Below are positions 1 to 6,970 of a stretch of DNA of 7,111 bases, piece after piece. The number at the start of each line of letters is the position of its first letter. Within the stretch, counting starts at the first letter, position 1. Origin of the DNA: CAIRTT01 sp046075665 (GTDB lineage Bacteria; Armatimonadota; Armatimonadia; Armatimonadales; Armatimonadaceae); NCBI GenBank assembly GCA_046075665.1, contig JBJTQN010000332.1, forward strand, positions 1 to 7,111, in the 5' to 3' direction. Position numbers and translations under genes: made by a program. The notes under the pieces are model-generated. The model made no database searches. It saw only the letters and a list, made by a program, of their open reading frames with translations, and was not told where the DNA came from.

Positions 1-30
1 GAAAAAACTCGGAAGTCAGTAAGGGCCGCA

Positions 31-67
31 ACTCCCCCGGTACACGGAACAGCGTGGTCGGGGGAGT
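31..67 (+). promoter_or_regulatory. GC-rich leader hairpin upstream of gene 1
   Basis: ACTCCCCC (31-38) is perfectly complementary to GGGGGAGT (60-67). G39-C59 extends the stem, and two G-T wobble positions (40/58 and 41/57) may follow, leaving a loop of about 15 bases. The right arm contains GGGGAG, the only purine-rich ribosome-binding candidate before the ATG at 80, so a folded leader would hide it. The stem is followed by AACATAAATTCT, not a T-run, so it is a poor intrinsic terminator. It could control translation of gene 1, attenuate read-through, or mark the 3' end of an upstream transcript. The pairing is seen directly; the function is inferred. Confidence 0.5.
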
Positions 68-79
68 AACATAAATTCT

Positions 80-1300
80 ATGCAAGGATTCTCACCCAGC
101 GACACATTCATGGTTGATTGGGGGCACTATCGCTTCTCTCTTTGCCGCAAGACGTACAAGTGGTTGTTCGAAACGCGTTCGACGGCTGGAGAGTCTGTTA
201 CGTGGACGCAACAAGCAGCCTTTGTAACGCTCACGATATCGAATCCGCGCACCGGCTCTTGTTCGATGGCATCACTTGCTGACTGCAAACTGGTCAGTAT
301 TTCCGAGAAAATGAGCGCTGCCGGTAAACGTCTCCTTGTGAGCCTCGACACGCCTGAAGGACTTCCAGTGGATGTCTATATCACCTGTGGCAAGGATGAG
401 CTCAGGATTACGATTGAGTGCACAAGAAGCCGCCTGGATGCGGTTCTCGAGAGTATAGATGTTCTGTCCGGTTTGGGGGTTGATTCTCACGGGAATGCTG
501 TGCTCCCATTTGATGATGGCTTACTTGTTCAGGCTGCGGGGCCCGATGGGGAATGTGTTCTCAGCGCTTGGGAAGACGATAAGCCCTGCCTGTTCGGTCC
601 ATGGTTTGGGCTCGAAAGGAACGGGCAGTCTTTGCTAATAACTGCTCTGTCCACGTATACCGACTTTGCCATCACCCGAAAGGCAGGATGGCTTGGCGTT
701 TCCCCGATTTTCACCCGTGACCCGGATGCCCGGCATTGTGATGTCCGGATTCAGTTTCCCGATGACGCTAGTGCGGCTGGAATCGCCAGAAAATACCGCG
801 ACTTACAAATCACCCTCGGCGGGCACAGGACACTTTCGCAAAAGCGGCGTGAGCGACCGGACAGTGTCTCAGCGGCACTTAGAGGAGCCTATTCAAGGGA
901 TTCTGCATATCGGCTGGTGGATGCAGCTAGCCGATGGGGGCAGCTGGAGCAGCTTGGGGACTCGATTGCAGAGCAAATCGCGGCATCTTCAGCAAAGCCA
1001 AATATTGTTTTTGCGTCCACAGAGTGGGTGGCGCTCGGCGCGGATGTTTGGTTACGTCCAGCGTTACAGAAACTCCCGGATGTCCTTTCTGGTGGCACGA
1101 GGTTACCGCTTTGGTCTGTCATCTGGCGTGATGCCTGTGTCGGCATTGTTCCCGAGCCGGAGCGCGCTGCAGAGCTGCGTGTGCCAAGCGATGCAAGTCC
1201 GGGTGTGGTCGAAGGGGAGAGCCTTGAGGACTGCTACCGCGGATTCGCCACAGAGATTTCATCTGCCGGGGTAGTAAGATTGAGTACTGATGGCAAATAG
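80..1300 (+). CDS. Uncharacterised protein, resembles non-catalytic part of DUF5696/GH101-like glycosidases
   Basis: This 406-residue protein has no signal peptide and no obvious membrane segment. Residues 1-230 alternate short hydrophobic strands and look like an all-beta sandwich. Residues 233-270 run from AGIARKYRD to PDSVSAALRGA, with a TLSQK element between. This recalls the 'A..YR......G...TL.EK....P.V..L.GA' linker that joins the beta-sandwich to the catalytic barrel in large DUF5696/GH101-like glycosidases. Residues 308-352 (FASTEWVALGADVW ... RLPLWSVIWRDA) recall a segment normally found late in that barrel. The roughly 200 residues expected between them are not present, so the protein is either an internally shortened descendant or a different compact family. 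The start at 80 is the first ATG after an in-frame stop at 20-22. Its ribosome-binding candidate (61-66) is far away and lies inside a hairpin; the next ATG, at 110, has none. The gene overlaps the LOG gene by 11 bases, implying translational coupling. The ORF is surely long and intact; the family assignment is from memory and weak. Confidence 0.6.
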   Translation: MQGFSPSDTFMVDWGHYRFSLCRKTYKWLFETRSTAGESVTWTQQAAFVTLTISNPRTGSCSMASLADCKLVSISEKMSAAGKRLLVSLDTPEGLPVDVYITCGKDELRITIECTRSRLDAVLESIDVLSGLGVDSHGNAVLPFDDGLLVQAAGPDGECVLSAWEDDKPCLFGPWFGLERNGQSLLITALSTYTDFAITRKAGWLGVSPIFTRDPDARHCDVRIQFPDDASAAGIARKYRDLQITLGGHRTLSQKRRERPDSVSAALRGAYSRDSAYRLVDAASRWGQLEQLGDSIAEQIAASSAKPNIVFASTEWVALGADVWLRPALQKLPDVLSGGTRLPLWSVIWRDACVGIVPEPERAAELRVPSDASPGVVEGESLEDCYRGFATEISSAGVVRLSTDGK

Positions 1301-1871
1301 CATCCGCTCACTCTGCGTGTATTGCGGGTCATCCAATGGATTTAATCGGGCTCATGCAATAATCGCGCACGACCTTGGCGTTCACCTCGCCGAAAGTAAC
1401 ATCCGGCTCGTTTATGGAGGAGCATCTGTAGGTCTGATGGGCATTGTCGCGGATGCAGTCTTGACTCATGGTGGTAGCGTGACTGGCGTCATTACCGAGC
1501 ATTTCGATGCCGTCGGAATAACGCACCCGGGACTTACGGAGTGTGTTATCACACGGGATATGCATACACGTAAGGCACAAATGATGCAAAAGTCGGATGC
1601 ATTTGTCGCGCTTCCAGGCGGGATTGGCACCTTGGAAGAAGTGGCTGAAGCACTGACGTGGGCGCACATCGGTCATCATGTAAAACCCGTCGGGATGCTT
1701 AATGTGGATGGATTCTATAATCCCCTCATTCAAATGCTGGACCAAATGGTGGGTGCTGGCTTTTATCGCCGCGAACAGCGGGATGCCCTTGTCATCGCCG
1801 AGACTCCCACGCAGCTGTTAGAGAGGCTACGCTTGGCGACTTGGCCGGATGTAACAAAGTGGGTTCGTTAG
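1290..1871 (+). CDS. LOG family protein (TIGR00730), cytokinin riboside 5'-monophosphate phosphoribohydrolase-like
   Basis: The 193-residue protein has the usual length and Rossmann-like layout of the LOG/TIGR00730 family, which releases a free base from nucleoside 5'-monophosphates such as AMP or cytokinin ribotides. The signature PGGxGTxxE is intact at residues 109-117 (PGGIGTLEE). The preceding arginine-lysine pair is R94-K95 in DMHTRKAQMM. Other family blocks are YCGSS at 11-15 and YGGASVGLMG at 42-51. It is predicted to be a soluble, usually dimeric cytoplasmic enzyme. The start lies 11 bases before the stop of gene 1, in a different frame, and no strong Shine-Dalgarno precedes it, so it is probably translated by coupling. 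Bacterial members are often annotated as lysine decarboxylases, which is a mistaken legacy name. In non-plant-associated bacteria the physiological substrate is generally uncertain, and nothing here ties it to the neighbouring metabolic genes. Confidence 0.93.
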   Translation: MANSIRSLCVYCGSSNGFNRAHAIIAHDLGVHLAESNIRLVYGGASVGLMGIVADAVLTHGGSVTGVITEHFDAVGITHPGLTECVITRDMHTRKAQMMQKSDAFVALPGGIGTLEEVAEALTWAHIGHHVKPVGMLNVDGFYNPLIQMLDQMVGAGFYRREQRDALVIAETPTQLLERLRLATWPDVTKWVR

Positions 1872-1923
1872 ACATCCCGTTAGAAATGGATGATAATCAG
1901 CCGAAGAGTTAGCAGGTGCACCG

Positions 1924-3309
1924 ATGCGCCAGGCTCCGGAAGGCGGCGACATTCAAATGCAGCAACCGAATCGTGCCCAGCGCACATTGCTTGACATGGG
2001 CAGATACCAATGGCTGGTCCTGTTTGCCGCTTGGCTTGGCTGGGGGTTTGATATCTTCGATGGCCTTTTATTCTCATTTGTAGCGCCTAACTGCATCCCG
2101 ACACTTCTGCATATCCCGCTTGGGACACCGGCTGCAAAAGCAGCCACTGCTGACTGGAATGGCATCCTAACAAGCTTGCTCCTCATCGGCTGGGCCATCG
2201 GTGGCATTCTGTTTGGAAGAATCGCTGACCGGATTGGTCGTACAAAAACCCTGATGCTCACGATGCTCCTGTATTCGCTTGGCACCGCTGCATGTGCATT
2301 TGCGGTCAATATGCCCATGCTCATCTTGTTCCGCTTGGTGATCAGCCTTGGAATCGGCGGAGAGTGGGCTGCCGGGGCGGCGATGGTCGCAGAGGTCGTG
2401 CCTGAAAAGCGTCGCGTCGACGCAGGAGCCATTCTGTACACAAGCGCGCCATTTGGACTCATGGGAGCGACTCTCTTAAGCCGCTGGTTTGTCGGCGATC
2501 TATTCAAAGAAAGCCCGGAGCTCTCGTGGCGCTATCTGTTTCTGTGCGGACTCATCCCGGCCATGGTGGCCTTTGTTGTCCGCAAGTACATTAAGGAACC
2601 CGATCAGTGGACGGATGCGCACGCAGTGCGTACAGCTCGTATTTCCGACATTTTTACGCCTGAATTTCGTAAACGAACCATTGGGGCACTGCTTCTTGCT
2701 GTCGTTGCCCTGATCACTTGGTGGAGCTGTAATGCGTTTATCAGCGTGTTTACGACGGCGATGGCCCAGAAAGAAGCGGTTGACCGTGCATTGGATAAGT
2801 TAGGCACTGTCGCGCTGGTTGAGTCGTGGAAGCTGACAGCCAATTCAGCCTTCAACCTCGGCGGACTCATTGGGACATTGATCACAATTCCAGTGTCGAA
2901 ACACCTTGGGCGCAAAGCGATGTTTGCCATTTATTTCGTGGCAAGTGCCGGCGCGCTTCTCGCAGCATTTGGAGTCAAGTGGACTCCCGACCAGCAGCTC
3001 CTGATGTACTTCCCGATTGGCCTCTCTGTCTTCGGTGTCTTTGGGGCGTTTACCTACTACCTCCCAGAGCTCTATCCAACGTGGCTGCGTGCAACGGGTG
3101 CCGGCTTTACCTATAACACCGGACGCATTATTGCCGCAGCCGGGCCATTCATTGTCGGAACGATTGCTGCGGGCGGCCTGGATGCGATGCGAAATGCATT
3201 GTTCATGGTTGGATTTGTTCCAATCCTCGGACTCCTCGCACTGCTCTATGCGACTGAGACGAAGGGACTTGCCCACAGGATAGTTGATGTCAGAAACATC
3301 GGTGGATAA
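1924..3309 (+). CDS. Major facilitator superfamily transporter, metabolite:H+ symporter-like
   Basis: The 461-residue protein has about twelve hydrophobic segments, roughly at 29-51, 80-98, 108-127, 130-156, 167-189, 203-221, 253-275, 306-324, 331-350, 358-380, 392-416 and 424-442. The loop 2-3 MFS signature is complete at 98-108 (GRIADRIGRTK). PELYPTWLRATGAG at 381-394 matches the conserved loop of the sugar-porter and metabolite:H+ symporter branches. Two acidic residues, D43 and D46, lie in the first helix (GFDIFDG), as in proton-coupled sialate- and aromatic-acid-type symporters. RLVISLGIGGEWAAG (137-151) is the typical helix 4 motif. It is an inner-membrane importer whose substrate cannot be read from the sequence; a sugar, sugar acid or other organic acid is likely. 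The start is ambiguous: ATG 1924 follows AGGTG (1914-1918) by 5 bases, whereas ATG 1957 follows the purine-rich stretch 1938-1946. Both precede the first helix. The gene begins 52 bases after the LOG gene, and 166 bases separate it from the next gene. Confidence 0.92.
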   Translation: MRQAPEGGDIQMQQPNRAQRTLLDMGRYQWLVLFAAWLGWGFDIFDGLLFSFVAPNCIPTLLHIPLGTPAAKAATADWNGILTSLLLIGWAIGGILFGRIADRIGRTKTLMLTMLLYSLGTAACAFAVNMPMLILFRLVISLGIGGEWAAGAAMVAEVVPEKRRVDAGAILYTSAPFGLMGATLLSRWFVGDLFKESPELSWRYLFLCGLIPAMVAFVVRKYIKEPDQWTDAHAVRTARISDIFTPEFRKRTIGALLLAVVALITWWSCNAFISVFTTAMAQKEAVDRALDKLGTVALVESWKLTANSAFNLGGLIGTLITIPVSKHLGRKAMFAIYFVASAGALLAAFGVKWTPDQQLLMYFPIGLSVFGVFGAFTYYLPELYPTWLRATGAGFTYNTGRIIAAAGPFIVGTIAAGGLDAMRNALFMVGFVPILGLLALLYATETKGLAHRIVDVRNIGG

Positions 3310-3328
3310 CCCTGACGACTTCGGATTG

Positions 3329-3348
3329 AACGATTTTATTGAATCGTT
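3329..3348 (+). other. Small inverted repeat after the transporter gene
   Basis: AACGATT (3329-3335) is complementary to AATCGTT (3342-3348), giving a 7-bp stem and a 6-base loop about 20 bases after the transporter stop codon. The stem is AT-rich and is followed by GAAAGATTG, not a T-run, so it is at best a weak terminator. It could instead slow 3' exonuclease decay or be a short palindromic protein-binding site. The pairing is visible; the role is unknown. Confidence 0.35.
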
Positions 3349-3409
3349 GAAAGATTGTTGCCAACCTGTCCATAGAAACCTGACCTGACCCGTGCGATGG
3401 GCATAAACA

Positions 3410-3456
3410 TCGTTGTATTCTCTACGCGGGCTGAAACGGCAATGCTGCCGCAACGA
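3410..3456 (+). promoter_or_regulatory. Possible structured leader of the oxidoreductase operon
   Basis: Two nested pairings lie just upstream of the oxidoreductase ribosome-binding site. The outer one is TCGTTG (3410-3415) with CAACGA (3451-3456). The inner one is CGGCA (3437-3441) with TGCCG (3446-3450) around a 4-base loop. Their right arms are adjacent, so the helices could stack, leaving a 21-base bulge on the left side. The element ends 9 bases before GGAGGT and leaves it free. The rest of the gap (3349-3409) contains a short tandem CCTGA/CCTGACC and no convincing -35/-10 pair. The short stems may be chance. Confidence 0.25.
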
Positions 3457-3465
3457 CCCAATTCC

Positions 3466-3471
3466 GGAGGT
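3466..3471 (+). promoter_or_regulatory. Ribosome-binding site deciding the start of the Gfo/Idh/MocA gene
   Basis: GGAGGT lies 4 bases before ATG 3476 (5 bases from the GGAGG core). It fixes the start there rather than at the in-frame ATG 3413, whose extra 21 residues carry no family similarity and precede the expected short N-terminus of the Rossmann fold. Confidence 0.85.
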
Positions 3472-3475
3472 AACC

Positions 3476-4504
3476 ATGTCGTCTTACACACCACTTCGCT
3501 GGGGCATCATTGGATGCGGCTCAATCGCAAATCGACTCGGAAATGATGTCGTCCGTCTTGAAGACCATAGGCTGCAGGCTATTGCATCCCGGGATGCATC
3601 CAAAGCCGCTGCTTATGCCGAGCAGTTTGGTGTTGTAACGCAGCACACCGGCCCGGATGCTTACACAAACGTTGTCAACGACCCGGATGTCGACATCATT
3701 TACATTGCAACACCGCATAACTTCCATAAAGAGCAAGCCCTCCTTGCAATCGCTGCTGGTAAGCCCGTTCTCTGCGAAAAGCCATTTACTGTGAACACCG
3801 CTGAAGCCGAAGTTGTAATCGCTGCGGCACGCGCAAAGGGTACATTCCTGATGGAAGGTGTCTGGAGCCGCTGCTTCCCGGTCTGGCGCAAAGTGATGGA
3901 GCTGATCGGGGCTGGTGAAATCGGACATGCACGGATGCTTTATTCCGACTTTGGCTACCGCGCAGGAAACCTCGGGGATGATCATCACCTAACCGGTTAC
4001 AACGCCGAGGGACGTCTCTTTAACCGTAACCTCATCGGTGGTGGTCTGATGGATGTCGGAATCTACCCAATCAGCATCGCCAACATGGTTTTCGGTAACC
4101 CTGTTGATGTAAAGGCTGTCGGTGTCCTCGGCAACTCTGGTGTGGATGAAAATGTTGGCGTCGTATTGGCCTATGCAAATGGCGAAGTTGCGACGGCAAC
4201 CACGAGTATTCAGGTGACAACCCCATTCACAACAACCATCCTGGGTACCGCGGGTCGGATCGAAGTCGAGAGCCCTTGGTGGCGCCCGAAGGCATTTTTC
4301 CTCCACCGTGATGGCAAGGATGCCGAACGCTTCTCATTTGAGCATGAGGGCGAGGGCTTCCAGTTTGAAGCGATGGAAATCGCCGATTGTCTTCGCGCTG
4401 GCAAGACAGAGTCAAGTGTGATGCCACTGAGTGACACACTCTCGGTGATGCGATCCCTTGATGCAGTACGTGCCCAGCTCGGTCTTGTGTATCCGGGAGA
4501 GTAA
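3476..4504 (+). CDS. Gfo/Idh/MocA family NAD(P)-dependent oxidoreductase, dihydrodiol/xylose dehydrogenase-like
   Basis: The 342-residue protein has the two-domain architecture and length of the glucose-fructose oxidoreductase/inositol dehydrogenase/MocA family. The N-terminal Rossmann domain shows the dinucleotide motif GCGSIA at 13-18 after the first strand (RWGII) and the diagnostic EKP at 101-103 (VLCEKPFTVN). The C-terminal alpha/beta domain carries GGGLMDVGIYPI at 188-199, including the catalytic-region aspartate D193 and Y197. MEGVWSRCFPVW at 126-137 is the block seen in dimeric dihydrodiol dehydrogenase and NADP-dependent D-xylose dehydrogenase relatives, so oxidation of a sugar or cyclic diol (or the reverse reduction) is likely. 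It has no signal peptide or Tat motif and is therefore cytoplasmic. The start is set by the ribosome-binding site at 3466-3471. The stop is one base before the next ATG, so the pair is almost certainly co-translated. The family is certain; the substrate is unknown. Confidence 0.95.
   Translation: MSSYTPLRWGIIGCGSIANRLGNDVVRLEDHRLQAIASRDASKAAAYAEQFGVVTQHTGPDAYTNVVNDPDVDIIYIATPHNFHKEQALLAIAAGKPVLCEKPFTVNTAEAEVVIAAARAKGTFLMEGVWSRCFPVWRKVMELIGAGEIGHARMLYSDFGYRAGNLGDDHHLTGYNAEGRLFNRNLIGGGLMDVGIYPISIANMVFGNPVDVKAVGVLGNSGVDENVGVVLAYANGEVATATTSIQVTTPFTTTILGTAGRIEVESPWWRPKAFFLHRDGKDAERFSFEHEGEGFQFEAMEIADCLRAGKTESSVMPLSDTLSVMRSLDAVRAQLGLVYPGE
4495..4501 (+). promoter_or_regulatory. Ribosome-binding site of the serine hydrolase gene, inside the preceding gene
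   Basis: GGGAGAG lies in the last codons of the oxidoreductase gene, with GGGAG ending 6 bases before ATG 4506. It selects this start over the in-frame ATG 4458, which lies within the oxidoreductase coding region and has no comparable site. Confidence 0.8.
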
Positions 4505-4505
4505 T

Positions 4506-5951
4506 ATGGCAAAGCGTTTTCAACGGATAGCGCCCAGCTTTGCTGGCGTAGATGCCGCAGGCATCGAAGCGTTCATCAACCGCGTCGATGCCGAAGTCGG
4601 TGGTCTGCACTCGGTGATGATGTTGCGGGATGGCAACGTCTTCGCCGAGTGTTGGTGGAATCCTTACAAGCCTGACTATCAGCACACGATGTACTCGCTG
4701 AGCAAAAGCTTCACGAGCACTGCTGCTGGTTTTGCGATGCTGGAGGGCAAGCTACGTCCAACAGATCCGGTCATTAAGTTCTTCCCGGATAAGCTGCCGG
4801 CCAAGGTCAGTGCAAATCTTCAGGGGATGCAAGTTCAGCACCTCCTGATGATGGGAACCGGGCACGCCACAGAACCGAATGCATTGCTTCAGAGTGATCC
4901 CAATGCGGATTGGATCAAGTTGTTTCTCAACCATCCTGTGGAATTCACTCCCGGAACGCACTTTGTCTACAATAGCGCTGCAACCTTTATGGTGTCCGCT
5001 ATCGTCCAGAAAGTGACCGGTCAAACCGTGCTTGACTACCTCGGACCACGCTTGTTCCGCCCACTTGGTATCGAGAACCCGGTCTGGGAAACCAACCCTG
5101 CTGGCATCACTGCCGGCGGCTGGGGGTTACATATTCGAACGGAAGATGTCGCCGCCCTCGGTGAGCTCTACCGCAACAAAGGCGTCTGGAAAGGCCGCAG
5201 AATCCTTCCGCGCTCTTACGTTGAAGCGGCAACACAGAAGCAAATCAGTAATGGTAACGATGCCAATAGCGACTGGGCGCAAGGCTACGGCTATCAATTC
5301 TGGCGCTGTCGAAACAATGGCTTCCGAGGGGATGGTGCATTTGGTCAGTACTGCTTGGTCTTCCCAGATAAGCAGCTGACCGTTGCCATCACCAGCGGAG
5401 TCGGTGATATGCAGCGTGTGCTAGATATTCTGTATGCGACGGTGCTTCCTGCAGTAGGTGCATCCACAAATACACCAGCCGACAAACGTCTGCTCGAGCG
5501 CGTGCGCAAGGCAGAAGTTCCCGTTCCAAAGGCCGTCACATCCCGGGTTCGACTTCCAATCGGCAAGACGTATCAGTTCGACACGAATTCCTATGGAATG
5601 GAATGCATACGGTTCACTCCAGCTGCACGTGGCGTTGAAATCTCGGTTGTCAGGAATGGCAAGTCACAGTCGCTGCTGGTCACGGAAAAGGGATGGCAGG
5701 TAGCCGACACAACTTGGGAAGTTGGTCTAAACCGCCTTCAAACTGAGGGACACGCGTATCGAAATGCCGCCCGCGGAGCGTGGACGAGCACATCGACATA
5801 TTCCATCCGGAACTACTATGTCGAAGAACCATATATTCAGTCCATCGACTTGTCCTTTGGCCCGGGGACGCTCAACTGGTCAAGCAGCTTTATCGCGATG
5901 TTTGGTGGGGATGGACGAATTACGGCATCCTCACGCGAAGTGAAATCCTAG
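4506..5951 (+). CDS. Serine hydrolase, beta-lactamase/class C penicillin-binding fold, cytoplasmic
   Basis: The 481-residue protein belongs to the beta-lactamase-related serine hydrolases, whose members include esterases, D-aminopeptidases and amidases. The nucleophile motif SxxK is S64-L-S-K67 (TMYSLSKSF). The second catalytic block is FVYNSAATFMVSAIVQKVTG at 153-172, with Y155 as the likely general base and YNS in place of the classical YSN. The third block lies near 274-281 (RGDGAFGQ), where the HxG/KTG of true beta-lactamases is replaced by a glycine-rich turn, as in other long serine hydrolases. Residues from about 345 to 481 form an extra beta-rich C-terminal domain, seemingly lipocalin-like. 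The N-terminus is not hydrophobic, so there is no signal peptide, whereas many relatives are exported. Antibiotic resistance is therefore unlikely, and cleavage of an ester, lactone or amide inside the cell is more plausible. The gene begins one base after the oxidoreductase stop and ends 15 bases before the aldo/keto reductase. Confidence 0.92.
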   Translation: MAKRFQRIAPSFAGVDAAGIEAFINRVDAEVGGLHSVMMLRDGNVFAECWWNPYKPDYQHTMYSLSKSFTSTAAGFAMLEGKLRPTDPVIKFFPDKLPAKVSANLQGMQVQHLLMMGTGHATEPNALLQSDPNADWIKLFLNHPVEFTPGTHFVYNSAATFMVSAIVQKVTGQTVLDYLGPRLFRPLGIENPVWETNPAGITAGGWGLHIRTEDVAALGELYRNKGVWKGRRILPRSYVEAATQKQISNGNDANSDWAQGYGYQFWRCRNNGFRGDGAFGQYCLVFPDKQLTVAITSGVGDMQRVLDILYATVLPAVGASTNTPADKRLLERVRKAEVPVPKAVTSRVRLPIGKTYQFDTNSYGMECIRFTPAARGVEISVVRNGKSQSLLVTEKGWQVADTTWEVGLNRLQTEGHAYRNAARGAWTSTSTYSIRNYYVEEPYIQSIDLSFGPGTLNWSSSFIAMFGGDGRITASSREVKS

Positions 5952-5966
5952 GAGCAACTATAAGTA

Positions 5967-6947
5967 ATGCCAACATTAAAAACCGGCTCGATCCCCGGAG
6001 TGCGTCTGCCCATCACGCGGATTGTCCAAGGATCGATTCAGATCAACACGGAAGATGATGCCATCGGATTTGGCCAACTCGACACGATGGTAGAAGTTGG
6101 TATCAATACGATTGACTCTGCCTACATTTATGGTGGTGGTGCCCAAGACAGAATCATCGGCCGCTGGATGCAAGCCCGTGGAAATCGTGACCAGCTCGTC
6201 GTTATTGCCAAGGGGTGCCACCCCGGCGATGGCCGCAATCGCGTCACACCATACGACATCGGAACGCAGCTCCATGACATCCTTGTTCGGATGAAGACAG
6301 ACTATGTGGATATGTTTGTCCTTCACAGGGATGACACTAATGTTCCGGTTGAACCCATTGTGGACACGCTGAACCAATACGTTCGTGAAGGCAAGATTGG
6401 CGCATTCGGTGGAAGCAACTGGACAACATCCCGCCTCGAGGAATCAAACTCCTATGCTGCTGCATCCGGACAAGTCGGGTTTGCCTGCTCAAGCCCAAAC
6501 TTTTCGTTAGCACGTCAGCTCAAAGAGCCCTGGGATGACTGCGTAACGATTAGTGGACCCGAGAATCAAAATGCACGTGACTGGTATGCAACGCAGAATA
6601 TGCCGCTATTCACTTGGTCATCGATGGCCGGCGGGTTTATGAGTGGGCGTATCACACGATCGAATACCGCAGACTTCACAGACTACTTTGGAAAATTGGC
6701 GGTTGAATGCTATGCATCCGAGGACAATTTCCAACGTGTTGACCGTGCTGCGGAGCTGGCAGCGTCCAAGGGCTTGACGATGCCACAAATCGCCCTCGCG
6801 TATGTTCTGAATTATCCGCTCAACATCTATGCTTTGGTGGGATCTGCAAACGCCGATGAAATGACAGCAAATGCAGCCGCAAGCCTAGTAGAGCTCACGC
6901 CTGCTGAAATGGATTACCTTGACTTGAAAGCTGATTCACTGGCTTAG
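5967..6947 (+). CDS. Aldo/keto reductase
   Basis: The 326-residue protein is a full-length aldo/keto reductase, a cytoplasmic (beta/alpha)8 barrel enzyme that normally uses NADPH to interconvert carbonyls and alcohols. All four catalytic residues are visible: D50 and Y55 (TIDSAYIYGGG), K82 (VVIAKGCHP) and H120 (DMFVLHRDD). FGGSNW at 147-152 is the usual strand-6 region, and the C-terminal cofactor-binding segment is ALVGSANADEM at 289-299, followed by the closing helix. The start at 5967 follows AGGAG (5950-5954), which overlaps the preceding stop codon; the 12-base spacing is long but is the best available. It is the last gene of the cluster, 23 bases before the terminator stem. With the Gfo/Idh/MocA enzyme it supplies a second redox step. 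The sequence contains several cysteines but no added domain. The family is certain; the substrate is unknown. Confidence 0.95.
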   Translation: MPTLKTGSIPGVRLPITRIVQGSIQINTEDDAIGFGQLDTMVEVGINTIDSAYIYGGGAQDRIIGRWMQARGNRDQLVVIAKGCHPGDGRNRVTPYDIGTQLHDILVRMKTDYVDMFVLHRDDTNVPVEPIVDTLNQYVREGKIGAFGGSNWTTSRLEESNSYAAASGQVGFACSSPNFSLARQLKEPWDDCVTISGPENQNARDWYATQNMPLFTWSSMAGGFMSGRITRSNTADFTDYFGKLAVECYASEDNFQRVDRAAELAASKGLTMPQIALAYVLNYPLNIYALVGSANADEMTANAAASLVELTPAEMDYLDLKADSLA

Positions 6948-6970
6948 AAGTTCAAGGACATTGAGAAGAC

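Noticed and set aside
31..67. Leader hairpin as an intrinsic terminator
   Set aside because: The stem is strong but no T-run follows, so a factor-independent terminator is not supported.
1..69. Possible 3' end of an upstream gene
   Set aside because: All three forward frames are open from base 1 until stops at 20-22, 67-69 and 75-77. The stretch is too short to tell which, if any, is coding, and no family pattern is visible.
666..1274. Open frame of 202 codons on the plus strand, overlapping gene 1
   Set aside because: The translation is low-complexity and Ser/Arg-rich with no domain pattern. Gene 1 in the other frame has protein-like strand and linker patterns and couples to the LOG gene.
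1885..1911. Eight-codon reading frame between the LOG and transporter genes
   Set aside because: It is very short and has no ribosome-binding site, so it could easily be chance and cannot be supported as a leader peptide.
2845..3477. Long open frame of 210 codons on the minus strand
   Set aside because: It lies antisense across the 3' end of the transporter gene and the gap. Its protein is rich in Cys, Arg and Ser with no recognisable motif, and the plus-strand transporter is unequivocal.
4506..5951. Antibiotic-resistance beta-lactamase
   Set aside because: The SxxK motif is shared by many esterases and peptidases. There is no export signal and no KTG motif, and the neighbours are metabolic.
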